64,000 nt of DNA from Neoconidiobolus thromboides FSU 785 (GCA_025603075.1 MU626282.1:98232-162231); one strand, 5' to 3'. Shown: positions 1 through 10,317, counted from the first letter of the stretch. Translations and numbers: made by a program. Notes: generated by a model not told the origin, from the sequence alone.

Positions 1-367
1 ATTGGAAAACAGAAAGAAAGAAAAAGAAGAAAAGATGATAGAGCTCGAGAAACAAGAAATAGAATCTATCTGGAAGCCAGAGCCTGTCGATGAGGTTGTA
101 AGATATTCTATTTTTGTCAAACCTCCAAAAGGAGAAGTTATAAAGTTTAAAATGAATTTAGTAAGTAAGATAGGTTTATTAATATTATAACTAATAAGCA
201 ATTAGGAATCTACAATTCAAACTCTTTTAGATAATGTGAAACAAAAATTAAATAGTGGAGAAGCAAAAATGAAGCTAGAGTTTGATGGAATACTATTAGA
301 TCCTACATTAAAGTTAAAAGAAACCGAGCTAGAAAACGAAGATATGGTTAATCTATGGATTGAGTAA
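1..367 (+). CDS. Rad60/Esc2/NIP45-like protein, C-terminal SUMO-like domain (5' end off window)
   Basis: The 3' end of a gene entering from the left edge. Exon 1-160 is open from the edge; an intron with GTAAGT donor, ACTAATA branch-like site and TTAG acceptor spans 161-205; the last exon, 206-367, ends in TAA. The peptide starts with a charged, helix-like KEKEEK stretch and then has a ubiquitin-like fold pattern: YSIFVKPPKGEVIKFKMNL, then KLEFDGILLDPTLKLKETEL and a final EDMVNLWIE. The FDG..LDP.....L..EDMV pattern is what I know from the SUMO-like domain of Rad60/Esc2/NIP45 proteins, which act in SUMO-linked genome maintenance. SF3A1 also ends in a ubiquitin-like domain but matches less well. 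It lies tail-to-tail with YAF9, the stops being 56 bp apart. Confidence 0.6.
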
Positions 368-423
368 AAATAACCATGAAAAAATAAACTTAATTAGTAA
401 TGCCCTTTAAATAACAGCTTTAT

Positions 424-1138
424 TTATTTGCGAGAATGTTGGCTTAATTTTAAGTTTCTTATTTTAATCAAATTCTGATGAATTTTAGCTTTAAGCTTCT
501 CTTTAACTTTAGCTAACTTTTCAAATTCTTCTTGTTCAGCTTGTTCACCTTGATAATTACAAATGAATATAAACACTTTTATAGAAATATGTCTTACTAT
601 ATGGCTGTGCTGGTGTTTTTTTGGCGGGCAGCGTAATCGTAGGCTGCTTTAAATAAGTTTGATAAAAAGCTTCATAGGGTTCGTTGAAAACCTTAAAAAT
701 TAAAGTTTAAATAAGATCAAAGCAGATGTTAAGCAATGTTACCAGCTCATCGTAGTGAAAAGAGTGTACAACCTTACCTCTACTCCATGTTGTATTTGAA
801 ACATCATCCAATGGATACAATCTAAGGTTATGATAAAGCGTAATTAACTTTTCGTTACAGGCTAATGTAAACAATAATTTAATCACAATCTCAAACTCTC
901 CCCACCCCGTTTCAGTAACTTCAAAAGGGTATTTTTCAACTGAGCGATTATTATTATCGTAAGTGTCATGTAACCTGAAGGTAACCCTTCTTAGCATAAA
1001 ACTTAAATCTTCTCCATTAACACCACGGACAAATACAGTCCAACGATGTGTATGGTTTTCCGGTGCTTCTGACTTTTCTTTTGCTGATAATGGGATCGCC
1101 TGGCTTCCATATACAAATGGTATGTAAAAACATACATC
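424..1138 (-). CDS. YAF9: YEATS-domain chromatin reader YAF9/GAS41
   Basis: Reads histone acyl-lysine marks as a subunit of the SWR1 and NuA4 complexes in the nucleus. Exons on the minus strand: 1138-743, 691-598 and 548-424, with introns 742-692 and 597-549. The YEATS domain is nearly complete: PFVYGSQA, then ENHTHRWTVFVRG, LRRVTFRLHDTY, FEVTETGWGEFEI, ITLYHNLRLYP, FHYDELVFNEP. The third exon encodes a C-terminal basic/acidic helix starting SEQAEQEEFEKL, corresponding to the coiled coil of Yaf9/GAS41. No in-frame ATG precedes the PFVYG exon, whose acceptor is AATTAG at about 1139-1144, so a short first exon carrying the start lies further right (above 1139) and was not located. Family assignment is very secure. 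Confidence 0.9.
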
Positions 1139-1370
1139 CTAATTTGAGGTATTTAATGTTTAGTATCCTTTTCTTTTGGTTTATGATGTCTGCTACCTTT
1201 GCTCTTCTTCCACTCTATTAATAATAAATATTTTACTAAATTATTTTTATTTTTTTACCATTACTTGGATTGATTCATTGAAATTAATTTTTATCGTTTG
1301 CATTTTAAGAGCACCCTTTTATTTTTTGGGCAAAGTTCGATTGTACAATAATTTTGGAAAAAACGCTAAA

Positions 1371-1464
1371 TATAAGGTGTTTTTTTGGTTTCATCACTTT
1401 CCATTTTCTAATCATTACTTAAGTAGGAAAGCTGTAAGATTTTTAAAAAATAGATCCCAATATG
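1371..1464 (-). repeat. Degenerate copy of the 105-bp TIR element
   Basis: Reverse orientation. Starts GGTGTTTTTTTGGTTTCATC and keeps the TTTCC..TTACTT..GGAAA core; the far end (AGATCCCAATAT) has lost most of the terminal repeat. Confidence 0.6.
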
Positions 1465-1536
1465 AGTATGTCCAAATTAATTTTATTTTTAAAAACCCTA
1501 CCTAAATTCTATAAAAATAAATTCTTTATTAAACTA

Positions 1537-1632
1537 AGTGGGGGTGTTTTTTTTGGCTTCATTACTTTTTTCATCTTTTAGATCCTATTTGAATGGGAAA
1601 GTTATTAGTAAAATTAAAAATACATCTCCAAG
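1537..1632 (-). repeat. 105-bp TIR element copy
   Basis: Reverse orientation, starting GTGGGGGTGTTTTTTTTGGC and ending AAAATACATCTCCAAGT. The GGCTTCATTAC block and TTAGTAAAATT block of the family are intact. Confidence 0.75.
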
Positions 1633-1802
1633 TACTTAACATAGTTTTAGGTTATTTTATTATAAGTTATATTATAAATTAGCAGAATTTTTACTAAATT
1701 TAATAAAAATCCTTGGATTAACAAGACTTTTATTAGTATATTAAGTTAATAAATAGCTGCATAAGAGGGGGAGTAATTAACTTTTGTAAAAGTTAGTATT
1801 TG

Positions 1803-1903
1803 GTGATATGTTTTTATATTTAAGAATTTTACTAACAATTTTTCCACTCAAATAGTGCTTAAAAGACAGAAAAAGTGATGAAGCCAAAAAAACATCCCCA
1901 TTT
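1803..1903 (+). repeat. 105-bp TIR element copy
   Basis: Forward orientation. Left TIR degraded (GTGATATG); the core TTTTTCCACTCAAATAGTGC and the 3' end AAAAAAACATCCCCAT are intact. Confidence 0.8.
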
Positions 1904-1978
1904 AGTAATTAGAGTTAAAGGCAGCTTTTGCTTAATTAACTAGTTATAAGTTAAAAAGACTTAAATTATAAAGATAAC

Positions 1979-2085
1979 ATATGGGGGTGTATTTTTGTGT
2001 TTAAAAACTTTATCAATAATTTTTCCACTCAAATAGTGCTTGAAAAATGGAAAAAGCAATGAAGCCAAAAAAACCACCCCCATAT
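1979..2085 (+). repeat. 105-bp TIR element copy, well preserved
   Basis: Forward orientation, ATATGGGGGTGTATTTTTGT to AAACCACCCCCATAT. Both terminal repeats carry GGGGG/CCCCC instead of GGGGA/TCCCC, a paired change in the two ends that suits TIR coevolution or gene conversion. Confidence 0.85.
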
Positions 2086-2151
2086 AATAACATTAATAAA
2101 AGTTACAAGACAAAGTAATATATAATATACTTTAATAAAATAAACTTAAAG

Positions 2152-2571
2152 TTAATAATAGTTTGACTTTTGGATATAAAAAGGCATCAGCTCAAGAGCA
2201 ATCCCACGAGCAGCTATCATACAGTGTTCTCTTTCATAAGGAGGTAAAAAAGTAGAGTGGTATTTACATAGTAAATAATATAACTCGTTAAATTTAAGGT
2301 ATTTAAACTGATATTTGGGATTCAGAGTGCAATTATACTTAAAAAAATTGGAATCTCTTATAAATTTTAATTTTTCTAAAAGAGCACTGGTATCAGTTCT
2401 TCCCATCACACTACGTTGATGATTTACTTGTACTTGAACATTGTGTAAACTATTTACTTCTTCTTCCTCTTCCTCTTCTTCAGTTTGAAATGGATCCAAG
2501 ATGTTAAATTTCTTTTCACCTCTTGATCTGATAAAGCTATTGTCTTGAGCTAAATGGTAATTCATTATCAA
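2152..2571 (-). CDS. Hypothetical protein, 139 aa, glutamate tract
   Basis: A single uninterrupted reading frame starting MIMNYHLAQD. It has a run of eight Glu at about residues 31-38, a middle segment with SALLEKLKFIRDSNFF, and an aromatic, hydrophobic C-terminal part (LNELYYLL-like, then LPPYEREHCMIAARGIALEL) that looks helical and folded. I see no signal peptide or membrane segment and do not recognise the family. It lies between a block of repeat elements and a divergent gene at 2737. Codon use resembles neighbouring genes and no intron is needed, so I regard it as probably real but function unknown. Confidence 0.45.
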   Translation of the reverse strand: MIMNYHLAQDNSFIRSRGEKKFNILDPFQTEEEEEEEEVNSLHNVQVQVNHQRSVMGRTDTSALLEKLKFIRDSNFFKYNCTLNPKYQFKYLKFNELYYLLCKYHSTFLPPYEREHCMIAARGIALELMPFYIQKSNYY

Positions 2572-2736
2572 AAACCATTATTATAAATCCTTACTAATGT
2601 ATTTATAGTTTTATTTACTACGTAATCTAAACTTGTATTTTTATGAAATGACTGTTTTTATGGTAAACCAATTAGAGAAAGGTATCATTTAAAGTAAATT
2701 AGATTTAAAAAAATTTAAAAAATTTGCATTTTTATA

Positions 2737-3381
2737 ATGGATAAACGTGCGAAATTAGAAGCCTTAGCAAAGAAGAAGAGAGAAGAAAGGGAAGAGGCCG
2801 AAAGAGCTAAAAAACGAACTAAACAAGCCAAACAAATTGAAAGTAAGAATAAAAAACAATAAAGTAAACTGATTCATAAATTTTTAGGAAGTAAACCAAT
2901 AGTCAAAAAGCCTGAAAAAAGTGACTATAAAGTAACAGAAAGGCCAAGTGGTAAGTGTTATTATATTCTAAGTGATAAATTTTAAATTCGACCAGGTATA
3001 AAAAGGCCTACCCCAATACCCAAAAATAGAGTATTTGAAAGGGTAAAACCAAACTCAGAAACTCTACAAAAGCCATTATTTGGGAGACAGAATGAAGACA
3101 CATATGACGAAGGAGATGGGTTTGTAGTTGACAGTGAAGACGAAGAGGGAGAAGAGGAAGATGATTTCAGCGAAGAAAGTGAAGAGTCACCAAGACCAAA
3201 AAAGAAGGGCAAAAAAGTTAAAGAGGTAGCTAAAAAGAAAAAAAAGAGTCGACATTCCGACAGTGATGAAGGCTCAGATAATATCGATGAAGAAATCACG
3301 CTAGAGGATGAGTTAGAGGATTTAGATACCTCTGTAATTATTAAATCTGGGCCTGGTAGACGTACTCGCTCATCAAGATAA
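2737..3381 (+). CDS. Charged nuclear-type protein of unknown function
   Basis: Three exons (2737-2842, 2888-2950, 2996-3381) give about 184 residues. The N-terminus is a highly charged helix (LAKKKREEREEAERAKKR). A linker rich in Lys/Pro follows, then an acidic tract around YDEGDGFVVDSEDEEGEEED, a basic KKKGKKVKEVAKKKKK cluster, a second acidic stretch (SDSDEGSDNIDEE) and the tail GPGRRTRSSR. Alternating basic and acidic blocks are typical of chromatin or nucleolar proteins; GFVVDSEDEE resembles acidic patches in several unrelated ones (Spt2 and others), but no diagnostic domain is visible. Intron 2's acceptor (GACCAG at 2995) was chosen to preserve the frame. Nuclear localisation is inferred. 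Confidence 0.6.
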
Positions 3382-4047
3382 GTCTCCTAATCTATTTTTT
3401 AGTTCCGAACCAATTTAAAAGTTTAGGCAAAATAAGTATGTTTTTATTTTTATATTTTATATTTTTTATATTATAAATGTCTTGTAAGGATCGAGTACAA
3501 GTAGTTTGACTAAATCATTAAGATTCATTATTAATGCTTGAAAATGTTAAATAAAAATTAATTATAGATAAACTAGAATAATTCTAAATCAAAAATCAAA
3601 ATTTATAGTAAAAGATAAAATATAATGAAAGATGTTAGAATAAGACAATATCAAATATAAATGTAAAGTATGAATATACATTTATTGAAAAAAGTACCAA
3701 TATTTTATAATGAAAAATTATTATAAAATTTAAAATAGATGTATTGTGTGGTAATTTTAAACACAAGTATTTTTGTCACTATTTAGATATTGCAACTTTG
3801 TTATAATTCAATAAACTGTTCTATATTTAGAGTTTTTTACTAAATAAAAAATTGTTTAACTATTTTAGAAATCATATTATTCAGATGATTCCGTATATGA
3901 AGACATACTTAATATAATATCACTATTATTGTATTTTAAAAAATTAACTAATTATGCAGATTTTGCATATTGTTCCTTATGGTTTTAGAATAATACTTAA
4001 ACTAGGAGTTTATAAGAATATTTTTTTAAAAAATTCACTCAGAGAGA
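3382..4047. other. Intergenic, no gene seen
   Basis: About 670 bp of AT-rich sequence between the charged protein and tRNA-Leu. Six frames are closed by frequent stops. No repeat-family copy is present. Confidence 0.5.
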
Positions 4048-4130
4048 TGATCAGGATGGGATTCGAACCCACGCCTCCGAAGAGACCGCGGCCTTAACAC
4101 GGCGCCTTAGACCAACTCGGCCACCTGATC
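4048..4130 (-). tRNA. tRNA-Leu(AAG)
   Basis: Read on the minus strand, the 7-bp acceptor stem GATCAGG pairs with CCTGATC, with discriminator A. The anticodon stem CCGTG/CGCGG (one T-G pair) encloses the loop TTAAGGC, so the anticodon is AAG, reading CUU/CUC Leu codons after A34 becomes inosine. A class-II variable arm with CTC-TTCG-GAG hairpin and the T arm GTGGG-TTCGAAT-CCCAT are present. No intron. The long variable arm confirms Leu/Ser class and the anticodon gives Leu. Confidence 0.95.
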
Positions 4131-4912
4131 TTCTTGCTAATTTAACATTGTCAATTATTTATTAATTTATTTTTTGCGATCTTATCAAATCTATTGATTA
4201 ACATCGAAGTAAAACTGGTTGTATTTGAATATCATTATTGCTTTAATTTATTATTGACTTTCTTTATGTGAATTTAATGATTTTAATAAATTTACTATCT
4301 TGACTTTACATAAGACATCAGCATTAAATTTAAATAGACACAAAAATTATTTCTACCAATTTTATAAAAATAGTTTAATTTATTAAAGATACTCAATCTC
4401 AAATGTATACTGTATACCAAGTATTTATAATTGGCAGTTAGTATTATTACACTGATCCGAACTTTGATACTTAAATTTTAATTATTAAACGAACAGTTGA
4501 ATTTATTCATCTGTAAGTTTAATTTTTAATCTACTCCTTTTATCATCTGATTTTAAGCTTGAACAGTTAGAATTGTCGGAATTAAGCTAGTTTCCGAAGC
4601 TTATAAGCATCCCACTGACCCACGTACTTTTAACAGTGAACATAATATATTTATTAGAATTAGAATCAGAATAGAGTATATAAGTAAAATAACTAATTTA
4701 CTTCATTATTTGTTTACTATTTAAAATAAATTTACATTATAAAAATGGTATTTAAGCTATAAATAGCCTTTTTAAAATAATAAAATAAATGGCTAATACC
4801 AAGAGATAGTGCCAAGAGTAAATATCATCCATTAATACATGATATATATACCTTAGAAATAAACAAGCTGCCTAATTATAATATTCGAGTAACAACACAA
4901 TTATAGTCTCAT
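4131..4912. other. Intergenic, presumed promoter of the secreted protein
   Basis: About 780 bp, AT-rich, no open frame of note and no repeat copy. The last 150 bp should hold the promoter of the gene at 4913. Confidence 0.4.
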
Positions 4913-5512
4913 ATGAAATTCTTTAACACAATTGTTTTATTAACCAGCGGCATCTATTGCTCCAAAGAAGTCTATGATGGGGACTTTAATCAGCCATTGC
5001 CTCCTAGACTCTATGGGAAATTTTCTGCTAATTACATGCAACATAAGTGGAATAGTATCAATATGAGCCATGTGTCTGCTGGGATGATTTATCATTCTTA
5101 CAACGATAAAAAAATCCGAGTTGACGGTGCTAATGAAGGAGGGGTATTGATGAGCTCATCCTTTGATTTTGCTAATGTTACTAATGAAGGCGTTAGTAAT
5201 CGAATTGTGGAATTAGGAAAGAAAGATGATCAATACTATCGTATTCCAATTCCAGCTTTTCCATTAGTTGATCCATCGTTACTTATCACTAATAATGCAA
5301 TATTTACAGGCTATGGTATGGATGAGTTGTACGGAAAAGTTGAACAATGGAATGTGATTAAGAACAACCTTAATGTCCAATTTTTTATTAAAGATAAAAA
5401 ATTTATACGTTATGACTTTTGGTCAGAATACAATCGCACTTACACTACTACTCGATTCTTTAATATTAAGTATGACGTACCTTCAAGCATCTTTAAATAT
5501 GATACAAATTAA
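4913..5512 (+). CDS. Secreted orphan protein, 199 aa
   Basis: Intronless. It begins MKFFNTIVLLTSGIYCSKEV, a short basic start plus hydrophobic core and small residues that reads as a signal peptide. The mature part is about 180 residues, rich in aromatic and beta-type residues, with only the signal-region cysteine, so no disulfides. Segments FSANYMQHKWNSIN, GMIYHSYNDKKIRVDG and a late TRFFNIKYDVPSSIF recall the layout of LolA/ependymin-like secreted proteins (Phe-Ser-...-Tyr strand, Asp after a short strand, Pro-Ser-Phe at the end), but this is only a resemblance. N-glycosylation sequons NMS, NVT and NRT are present, which suits secretion. Function unknown. Confidence 0.6.
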   Translation: MKFFNTIVLLTSGIYCSKEVYDGDFNQPLPPRLYGKFSANYMQHKWNSINMSHVSAGMIYHSYNDKKIRVDGANEGGVLMSSSFDFANVTNEGVSNRIVELGKKDDQYYRIPIPAFPLVDPSLLITNNAIFTGYGMDELYGKVEQWNVIKNNLNVQFFIKDKKFIRYDFWSEYNRTYTTTRFFNIKYDVPSSIFKYDTN

Positions 5513-5800
5513 CAAAACCACTAATTAGATGTTGGTTTATTTTACTATCTTAGATTTATCATTTTATAATTAAACCACATATATAGCACTTTCAACCGAT
5601 TATAACTATCTCAAAAAAATATTTGAACAAGCTGTCATAAAAAATTTCAATAATAAATATTAGGAAAATATAATATATATATTTATCATCAGTTTTTATA
5701 ATTAAATGCGAATAATTTCTATTACTTTATTCTATATTTTGTTTTTTAATTATTATTGAAAAAATTTAGCTTATTCAAATTTTTAGAGAATTGTAAAATT

Positions 5801-5881
5801 ATGGCGTTTTTTTGCTAATATTTTTTCCGCTCAAACAGTTTAAAAGATGGAAAAAGTAATGAAGCCAAAAAAACACCCTTA
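5801..5881 (+). repeat. 105-bp TIR element copy with internal deletion
   Basis: Forward orientation, about 80 bp. The TTTTTCCGCTCAAACAGTTT core and AATGAAGCCAAAAAAACACC end are kept, but roughly 20 bp of the left arm is missing. Confidence 0.7.
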
Positions 5882-6324
5882 TTTGTTAAAAATTTTGCAC
5901 TAAATAATCGAAATCAAGTTTGACAGATTTTCATTAAACTTTATAAGCAAGGATCACTTTTTTGATTATGTAACTTTTAATATAATACCCTATTCTAAGT
6001 ATTTAAACAAATTAACAGCTTTAATATATTTGATAAATGATAGTATTTTTTATTTGTATTAAACCAGATTGAGTTTTCCTAAATTTAAATAGTCTTTTAA
6101 GCTTTTTTTAAATATATTGTATAACTAAAAACTAACTTTACATACATTTGATAATAACTAGCTTATTTAAATAACATAATTCAAACTTATGTACAGTTAT
6201 ATAGAGCTGTGCCATAATAAAAATAAAAATAATGAGGATGTTCAAATTGGTTTTATTTTTCTATATAATTTTTAAACATTTTATATTTTGAAAATTACTC
6301 CAAGTTCTATAAAAATAAGCCTTT

Positions 6325-6458
6325 TAGTAAAAACTGGAAATACTTAAACACAAAAATACACCCCCATATGTTAAGGATTTTCCTAACAATTCTTTCTTCT
6401 GCTCAAATAGTGATTAAAAGATGGAAAAAGTGATGAAGCCAAAAACATCCCCCGTGTT
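6325..6458. repeat. Composite of two facing 105-bp element pieces
   Basis: The tail of a reverse copy (TTAGTAAA...AAACACAAAAATACACCCCCATAT, 6325-6369) runs into the body of a forward copy (from about 6373; GCTCAAATAGTG core, end GAAGCCAAAAACATCCCCC). The CCCCCATAT is shared at the join. Confidence 0.65.
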
Positions 6459-7429
6459 CTAAATTATTTTATCAAATTTAATAAAAATTCCTAAATTAAT
6501 AAGATTTCTATTAATATAACTTATATATTAATATTGATCAAAGTTGTGATATATAAATAAATAAACATTTTTATAAAACCTCGTTAAAAAATATTTACTT
6601 ACATACTACAACTTTAAAAGTTATATCAGTAAGTGCTCTGGTAATCCGGGAATTCCTATTAAATTTAATATAAATTATAATAAAGTAATTTAAAACTATG
6701 GTAAGTACTTTTATTTTTTAATAAAGCACTTATTTTTATAGAGTTTTAAGTAAAGTTTTTAGCACAAAATATTTAAAAATTGGATAAAAAATCAAATTCA
6801 GATGTTCTCATATACTATCAATTATAAAACCAATGACAAAATAGCTGAATAAAATTGCTGATCCTCTGTACTTTGCGTTATTTGCAAAAAGACTACATGG
6901 GATGGGCATTTCCACCAACAGCATTTAAGTCCATTTCCTTGCTACATCTTTCAGTTCTCACAGATCAATAAAAAAATATATTTTTTGTTTCAATATTTTG
7001 TCTATTTTATGTAGAAAAGATTGGTGACTTATTAGTTGAAAAAGAGATATTCTCATGTTATACATATATGATCTTTTCTATATTAATAATAAGTTGAATT
7101 ATGTATGCAGTTGAAATAAAAATTTATAAAAACTCTACTATCCAAGTTTTTATAATAACTGTATAAAGCTACCTTGATTTGCTAAGCTTCTATACAATAA
7201 TATTTATTTAATAACCCCATTTTGACCAACAACCCATTTAATCAGCTTTCTGCCTTATAAATCTAAGTTGGGATAATATTAAAGTGGTTCATTTAATTTT
7301 AAATAATTTATTGCAGTTGATGAGGAAGAGTATTATTATATTAGGAAAGTATATAATAAAATATAAGAAAAGAGTGTTTATTAATTTTATCGTTCTGTTT
7401 TATAAATATTATTGTATTGCGATTGCAAA

Positions 7430-8665
7430 ATGGAGATCTTTTCTTTAGTTGTTTCTTCACTGCAAGCATTTATACAAGTAGCCTGTGTTTCTCTGTTTGG
7501 CTTCATATTAACGAGAAGAGATATAATTGATAAAGCAATTCAAAGTAAGTTTCAATAATAAAGGTTTATTAGTATAACTTATTAACAGTCAAATTATAGG
7601 GATTATCAAAAATTAATGTACAGTTTTTTACCCCATGTTTATTATTTACCAAGATGGCATCAAATGCCACTTTGACTACACATTTAAGTATGTGGCCAAT
7701 CCCTACTATTTATTTCACCTTATTTTTAGTATGCTGGAGTATATCAAAGCTTGGCTCAAAGATTTTAGGTTTACCTGAGCCTATGCGCAAATTTGTTACT
7801 TTAGCTTCTATTACCCCGAGTGGTAACTCTTTACCAATATCTTTGATTTAAAGTGTAACTATTAGCTCCGTTGCCAACCATCTTCTTCGCAATGAAAACG
7901 ACACCTTAAAATAGATAGGGGGAGAGGAATTATGTATATTGTTTTATTTGTTGCAGTTTCTAATATTATAAGATGAAGTTATGGCATCACTTTAATTCAA
8001 AATCCAGAAAATAAAGCATGTGACACTATCGAAGATAGAAAAAATAACAACAGTATAGTTCATACTAAACCACCGCCTATAGTTAAGAGTAAACCTCAAA
8101 GTATTCCACTCTATCAGAGATTTGTAAGTTTTATTAGACCAGTATTCTCAAGTATTTATAACTTTTTTAATCCACCCTTAGTTGCAATTTTCGCTGCTTT
8201 ATTAGTCGGGTCTATTCCTCAGCTTAAAGGATTATTATATGGTCCATCACCTATATTCGGAGCAGTTGCTAAAGCTTTAGAGGCATGTGGTGGGGCTGCT
8301 ATTCCTATTGTTCTTATCAGGCTAGGATCTAATATATTTATGTTACTACAAGGATCTAAAAGTGTAAACATCCGAGTTGTAGGTTTAATTATTACAATTC
8401 GATTTTTGTTGGGGCCATTGGTAGTCATAGGTTTACTTGTTTTAGCAAAACCATAGTTCTACTTGGGTCATGGCCCAGTGTTCATATTAGCTATGATGAT
8501 AGTAGTATCTACCCCAACAGCTATCAACTTATTGAATATTTGTCAATCTGTTAACAAGTTCGAAGAAATGTCTATACTACTTTTGTACTCATACATACTC
8601 TGTCTTCCTATCATGACTTTATTGGTTACACTTTATTTATGTATCATTCAAATTTTACAGTTTTA
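7430..8665 (+). pseudogene. Decayed PIN-like (auxin efflux carrier family, ECM3-type) membrane transporter
   Basis: Intact members are about ten-helix ER/plasma-membrane transporters (PF03547; yeast Ecm3/YNL095C). Exon 1 (7430-7544) reads SLQAFIQVACVSLFGFILTR; after an intron, INVQFFTPCLLFTKMAS and LSMWPIPTIYFTLFLVCW follow, then NSLPISLI. The family's C-terminal half is recognisable: RGIMYIVLFVAVSNIIR, FNPPLVAIFAALLVGSIPQLKG, GHGPVFILAMMIVVSTPTAINL and a final hydrophobic helix ending at 8665. Lesions: the exon 1-2 junction cannot be joined without a frame error or TAG; TAA after SLPISLI (7849-7851), where Gln is usual; a +1 slip near 7905; TGA for Trp in IIR*SYG; and TAG after LLVLAKP near 8455. 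Four or more independent breaks make sequencing error unlikely. Confidence 0.8.
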
Positions 8666-8951
8666 ATAATCATAACAATTTTTCATTTTACTTATATTAA
8701 ATTTATAGTAAATTATTATTATAAACGCTATATTTTTGATTAAATTTGATATTTTCATTTTTTACCATTATTTTGTAGTTATTACCAAAGCATAAAATTT
8801 GAAATTGTTAGTTTAATCAAGTAAAAACATGCCTATAAATTTTACTACCAGCTTGATAGGCTAAATTTTTTGAGAAATAAAAATTAGAATGAAGCTTTCA
8901 GTTTCACCAACTTTCATTTTCTATCTTTTTGACAAATAAATTAAACAAACT

Positions 8952-9599
8952 ATGATCATACAAGGCGCAAACGCGTATTGGAACAAAGTACTAAGCTCAA
9001 ATCAGGAAGACATCAAAGATTTTACTCAATTATTGAGTCGAATGCATGCTGCAAGGAAAGAAGTTGAAAGGAATGTAGATGCTTATATTCAAAAAAAAGA
9101 TGTTAAACAGCAATTTAAAGGAGAGAAGGCTGTTAACTCAACGATGATTACTAACAATAAAAACAGGTAAGTGTTGAACTTCATATATCCATGTAACAAT
9201 GCATTAATTTATTTCATTAGTTTTGGTCTAGGAATGACTTTAGAAGAATTCAAGAAGAGAAAGACAACTCAAAATAATGCTAAAGCTCAAGTTGAACAAG
9301 AAAAATTGAATAATTTAAAACGAATTGTTGAAGACAAAGAAGATAGTAAATATAACAACCCAAAAAACGAAACTTTAAAGCCTAACGGTACACCTATAAT
9401 CAATAATAAAAAGAACAAATGGAAAAAGTCGGTTAACGATGGAAGAGAGCTACAAGAGTTTTACTTTAGTAATACAAATCAACATAACAGTAAAGCAGAT
9501 TCGGATGGAAGATATGTGAGAGTAAAAGCAAATAAGAAAAAGAAAAAGGCAAATGGTGTTAACAGTACTAGCCAAGTAACAGAACAAACTAATTTATAA
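8952..9599 (+). CDS. Lysine/asparagine-rich hypothetical protein, 197 aa
   Basis: Two exons, 8952-9166 and 9221-9599, joined in phase across a 54-nt GTAAGT...TTAG intron. The N-terminal 60 residues (GANAYWNKVLSSNQEDIKDF, then LSRMHAARKEVERNVDAYI) look helical. After the junction comes FGLGMTLEEFKKRKT, then a long polar, low-complexity region and a basic cluster KANKKKKKANG near the C-terminus. There is no signal peptide or membrane segment, and no family recognised. The spliced frame and codon use support a real gene. It is tail-to-tail with the uS8 gene 123 bp away. Confidence 0.6.
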
Positions 9600-9722
9600 T
9601 ATAATATAATAAACATATTTTTTTAATATATATTTTCCAACTTTACTAAAATACTAATAGTTCAAAAGATTTTAATAATAAAATTTAAATTAAATAATTA
9701 TTATTTTTATTTGCAAAATAAC

Positions 9723-10317
9723 TTAGTAGAAATAACCAAGAATTTTACCACCAGTGTGCTTACGACGAGCTTCTTCGTGGTCCATAATACCGGCAGAAGT
9801 AGTAAGTACAATATAACCTACGGAACGAGAAGGAAGTAAATCAGTAATCCATTTTTCAATTTCGGTGATTTGAATGTTGAAACGTGGGGAAATAACACCA
9901 CATTTGTTAAGACGGCCATTAAGTTGGATAACTAATTTACCGGAACGATGGTCATCGATCTCTTCGAATTCCTCAATGTAACCTAAATTATGAATTAATA
10001 TTTGTCATCTAATAAAAATTGTGTAATTTAAAACTAATATAAAAACTACAAATATTCTCACTAGAATATTAATTTACCAAAGGCTAAAAGAAAAAGTAGG
10101 TGGAAACCTCTTATCATAAAGATAAAAGAATTACTTTCTCCAGTTATGCTTTGGCTGAACTTGATTAAGTAAATAAAAACTTACCATGCTTTTGCATAAC
10201 GGTTAAGAATTTGATAATAACCTTGGAGGTTGGACGAACGAGAACTTGACGTTTTCCTTTCTTTTCAGCATTGCTGATAGATTTAAGACAATCGTGTAAT
10301 ACGGAAATTCTGACCAT
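9723..10317 (-). CDS. RPS22: 40S ribosomal protein uS8 (S22/S15a)
   Basis: Small-subunit protein that contacts helix 21 of 18S rRNA. Two exons: 10317-10185 encodes [20 protein letters not shown] onward, 9982-9723 encodes from [11 protein letters not shown] to [12 protein letters not shown] and stop. Joined length is 130 residues, the family's exact usual length. The 202-bp intron (9983-10184) is about four times longer than other introns in the window and contains a perfect 8-bp hairpin AATATTCT-CACT-AGAATATT at 10051-10070. No C/D or H/ACA snoRNA could be recognised in it. Identity is certain. Confidence 0.98.

Larger units (their letters stand above)
5513..7429. other. Intergenic, repeat-bearing
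   Basis: About 1.9 kb without a supported gene. It holds a shortened element copy at 5801-5881 and a composite of two copies at 6325-6458. The rest is AT-rich with closed frames; the final 150 bp would be the promoter of the decayed carrier gene. Confidence 0.5.

Noticed and set aside
1176-1505. 109-codon frame on the plus strand
   Set aside because: It overlaps a degenerate repeat copy and the upstream region of YAF9, with Phe/Ile/Leu-rich composition expected from AT-rich non-coding DNA.
2982-3299. Serine-rich frame on the minus strand
   Set aside because: It is the antisense shadow of the acidic/basic exon of the gene at 2737; the Ser runs mirror Glu/Asp/Lys codons.
7846-8460. Reassigned stop codons (TAA/TAG = Gln) as an explanation of the carrier's in-frame stops
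   Set aside because: Other genes in the window end at TAA, TAG or TGA exactly where the family ends, the carrier also has a TGA at Trp and a frameshift, and no other gene needs reassignment.
9983-10184. snoRNA in the uS8 intron
   Set aside because: No paired C/D boxes or H/ACA layout could be found; only a hairpin remains.
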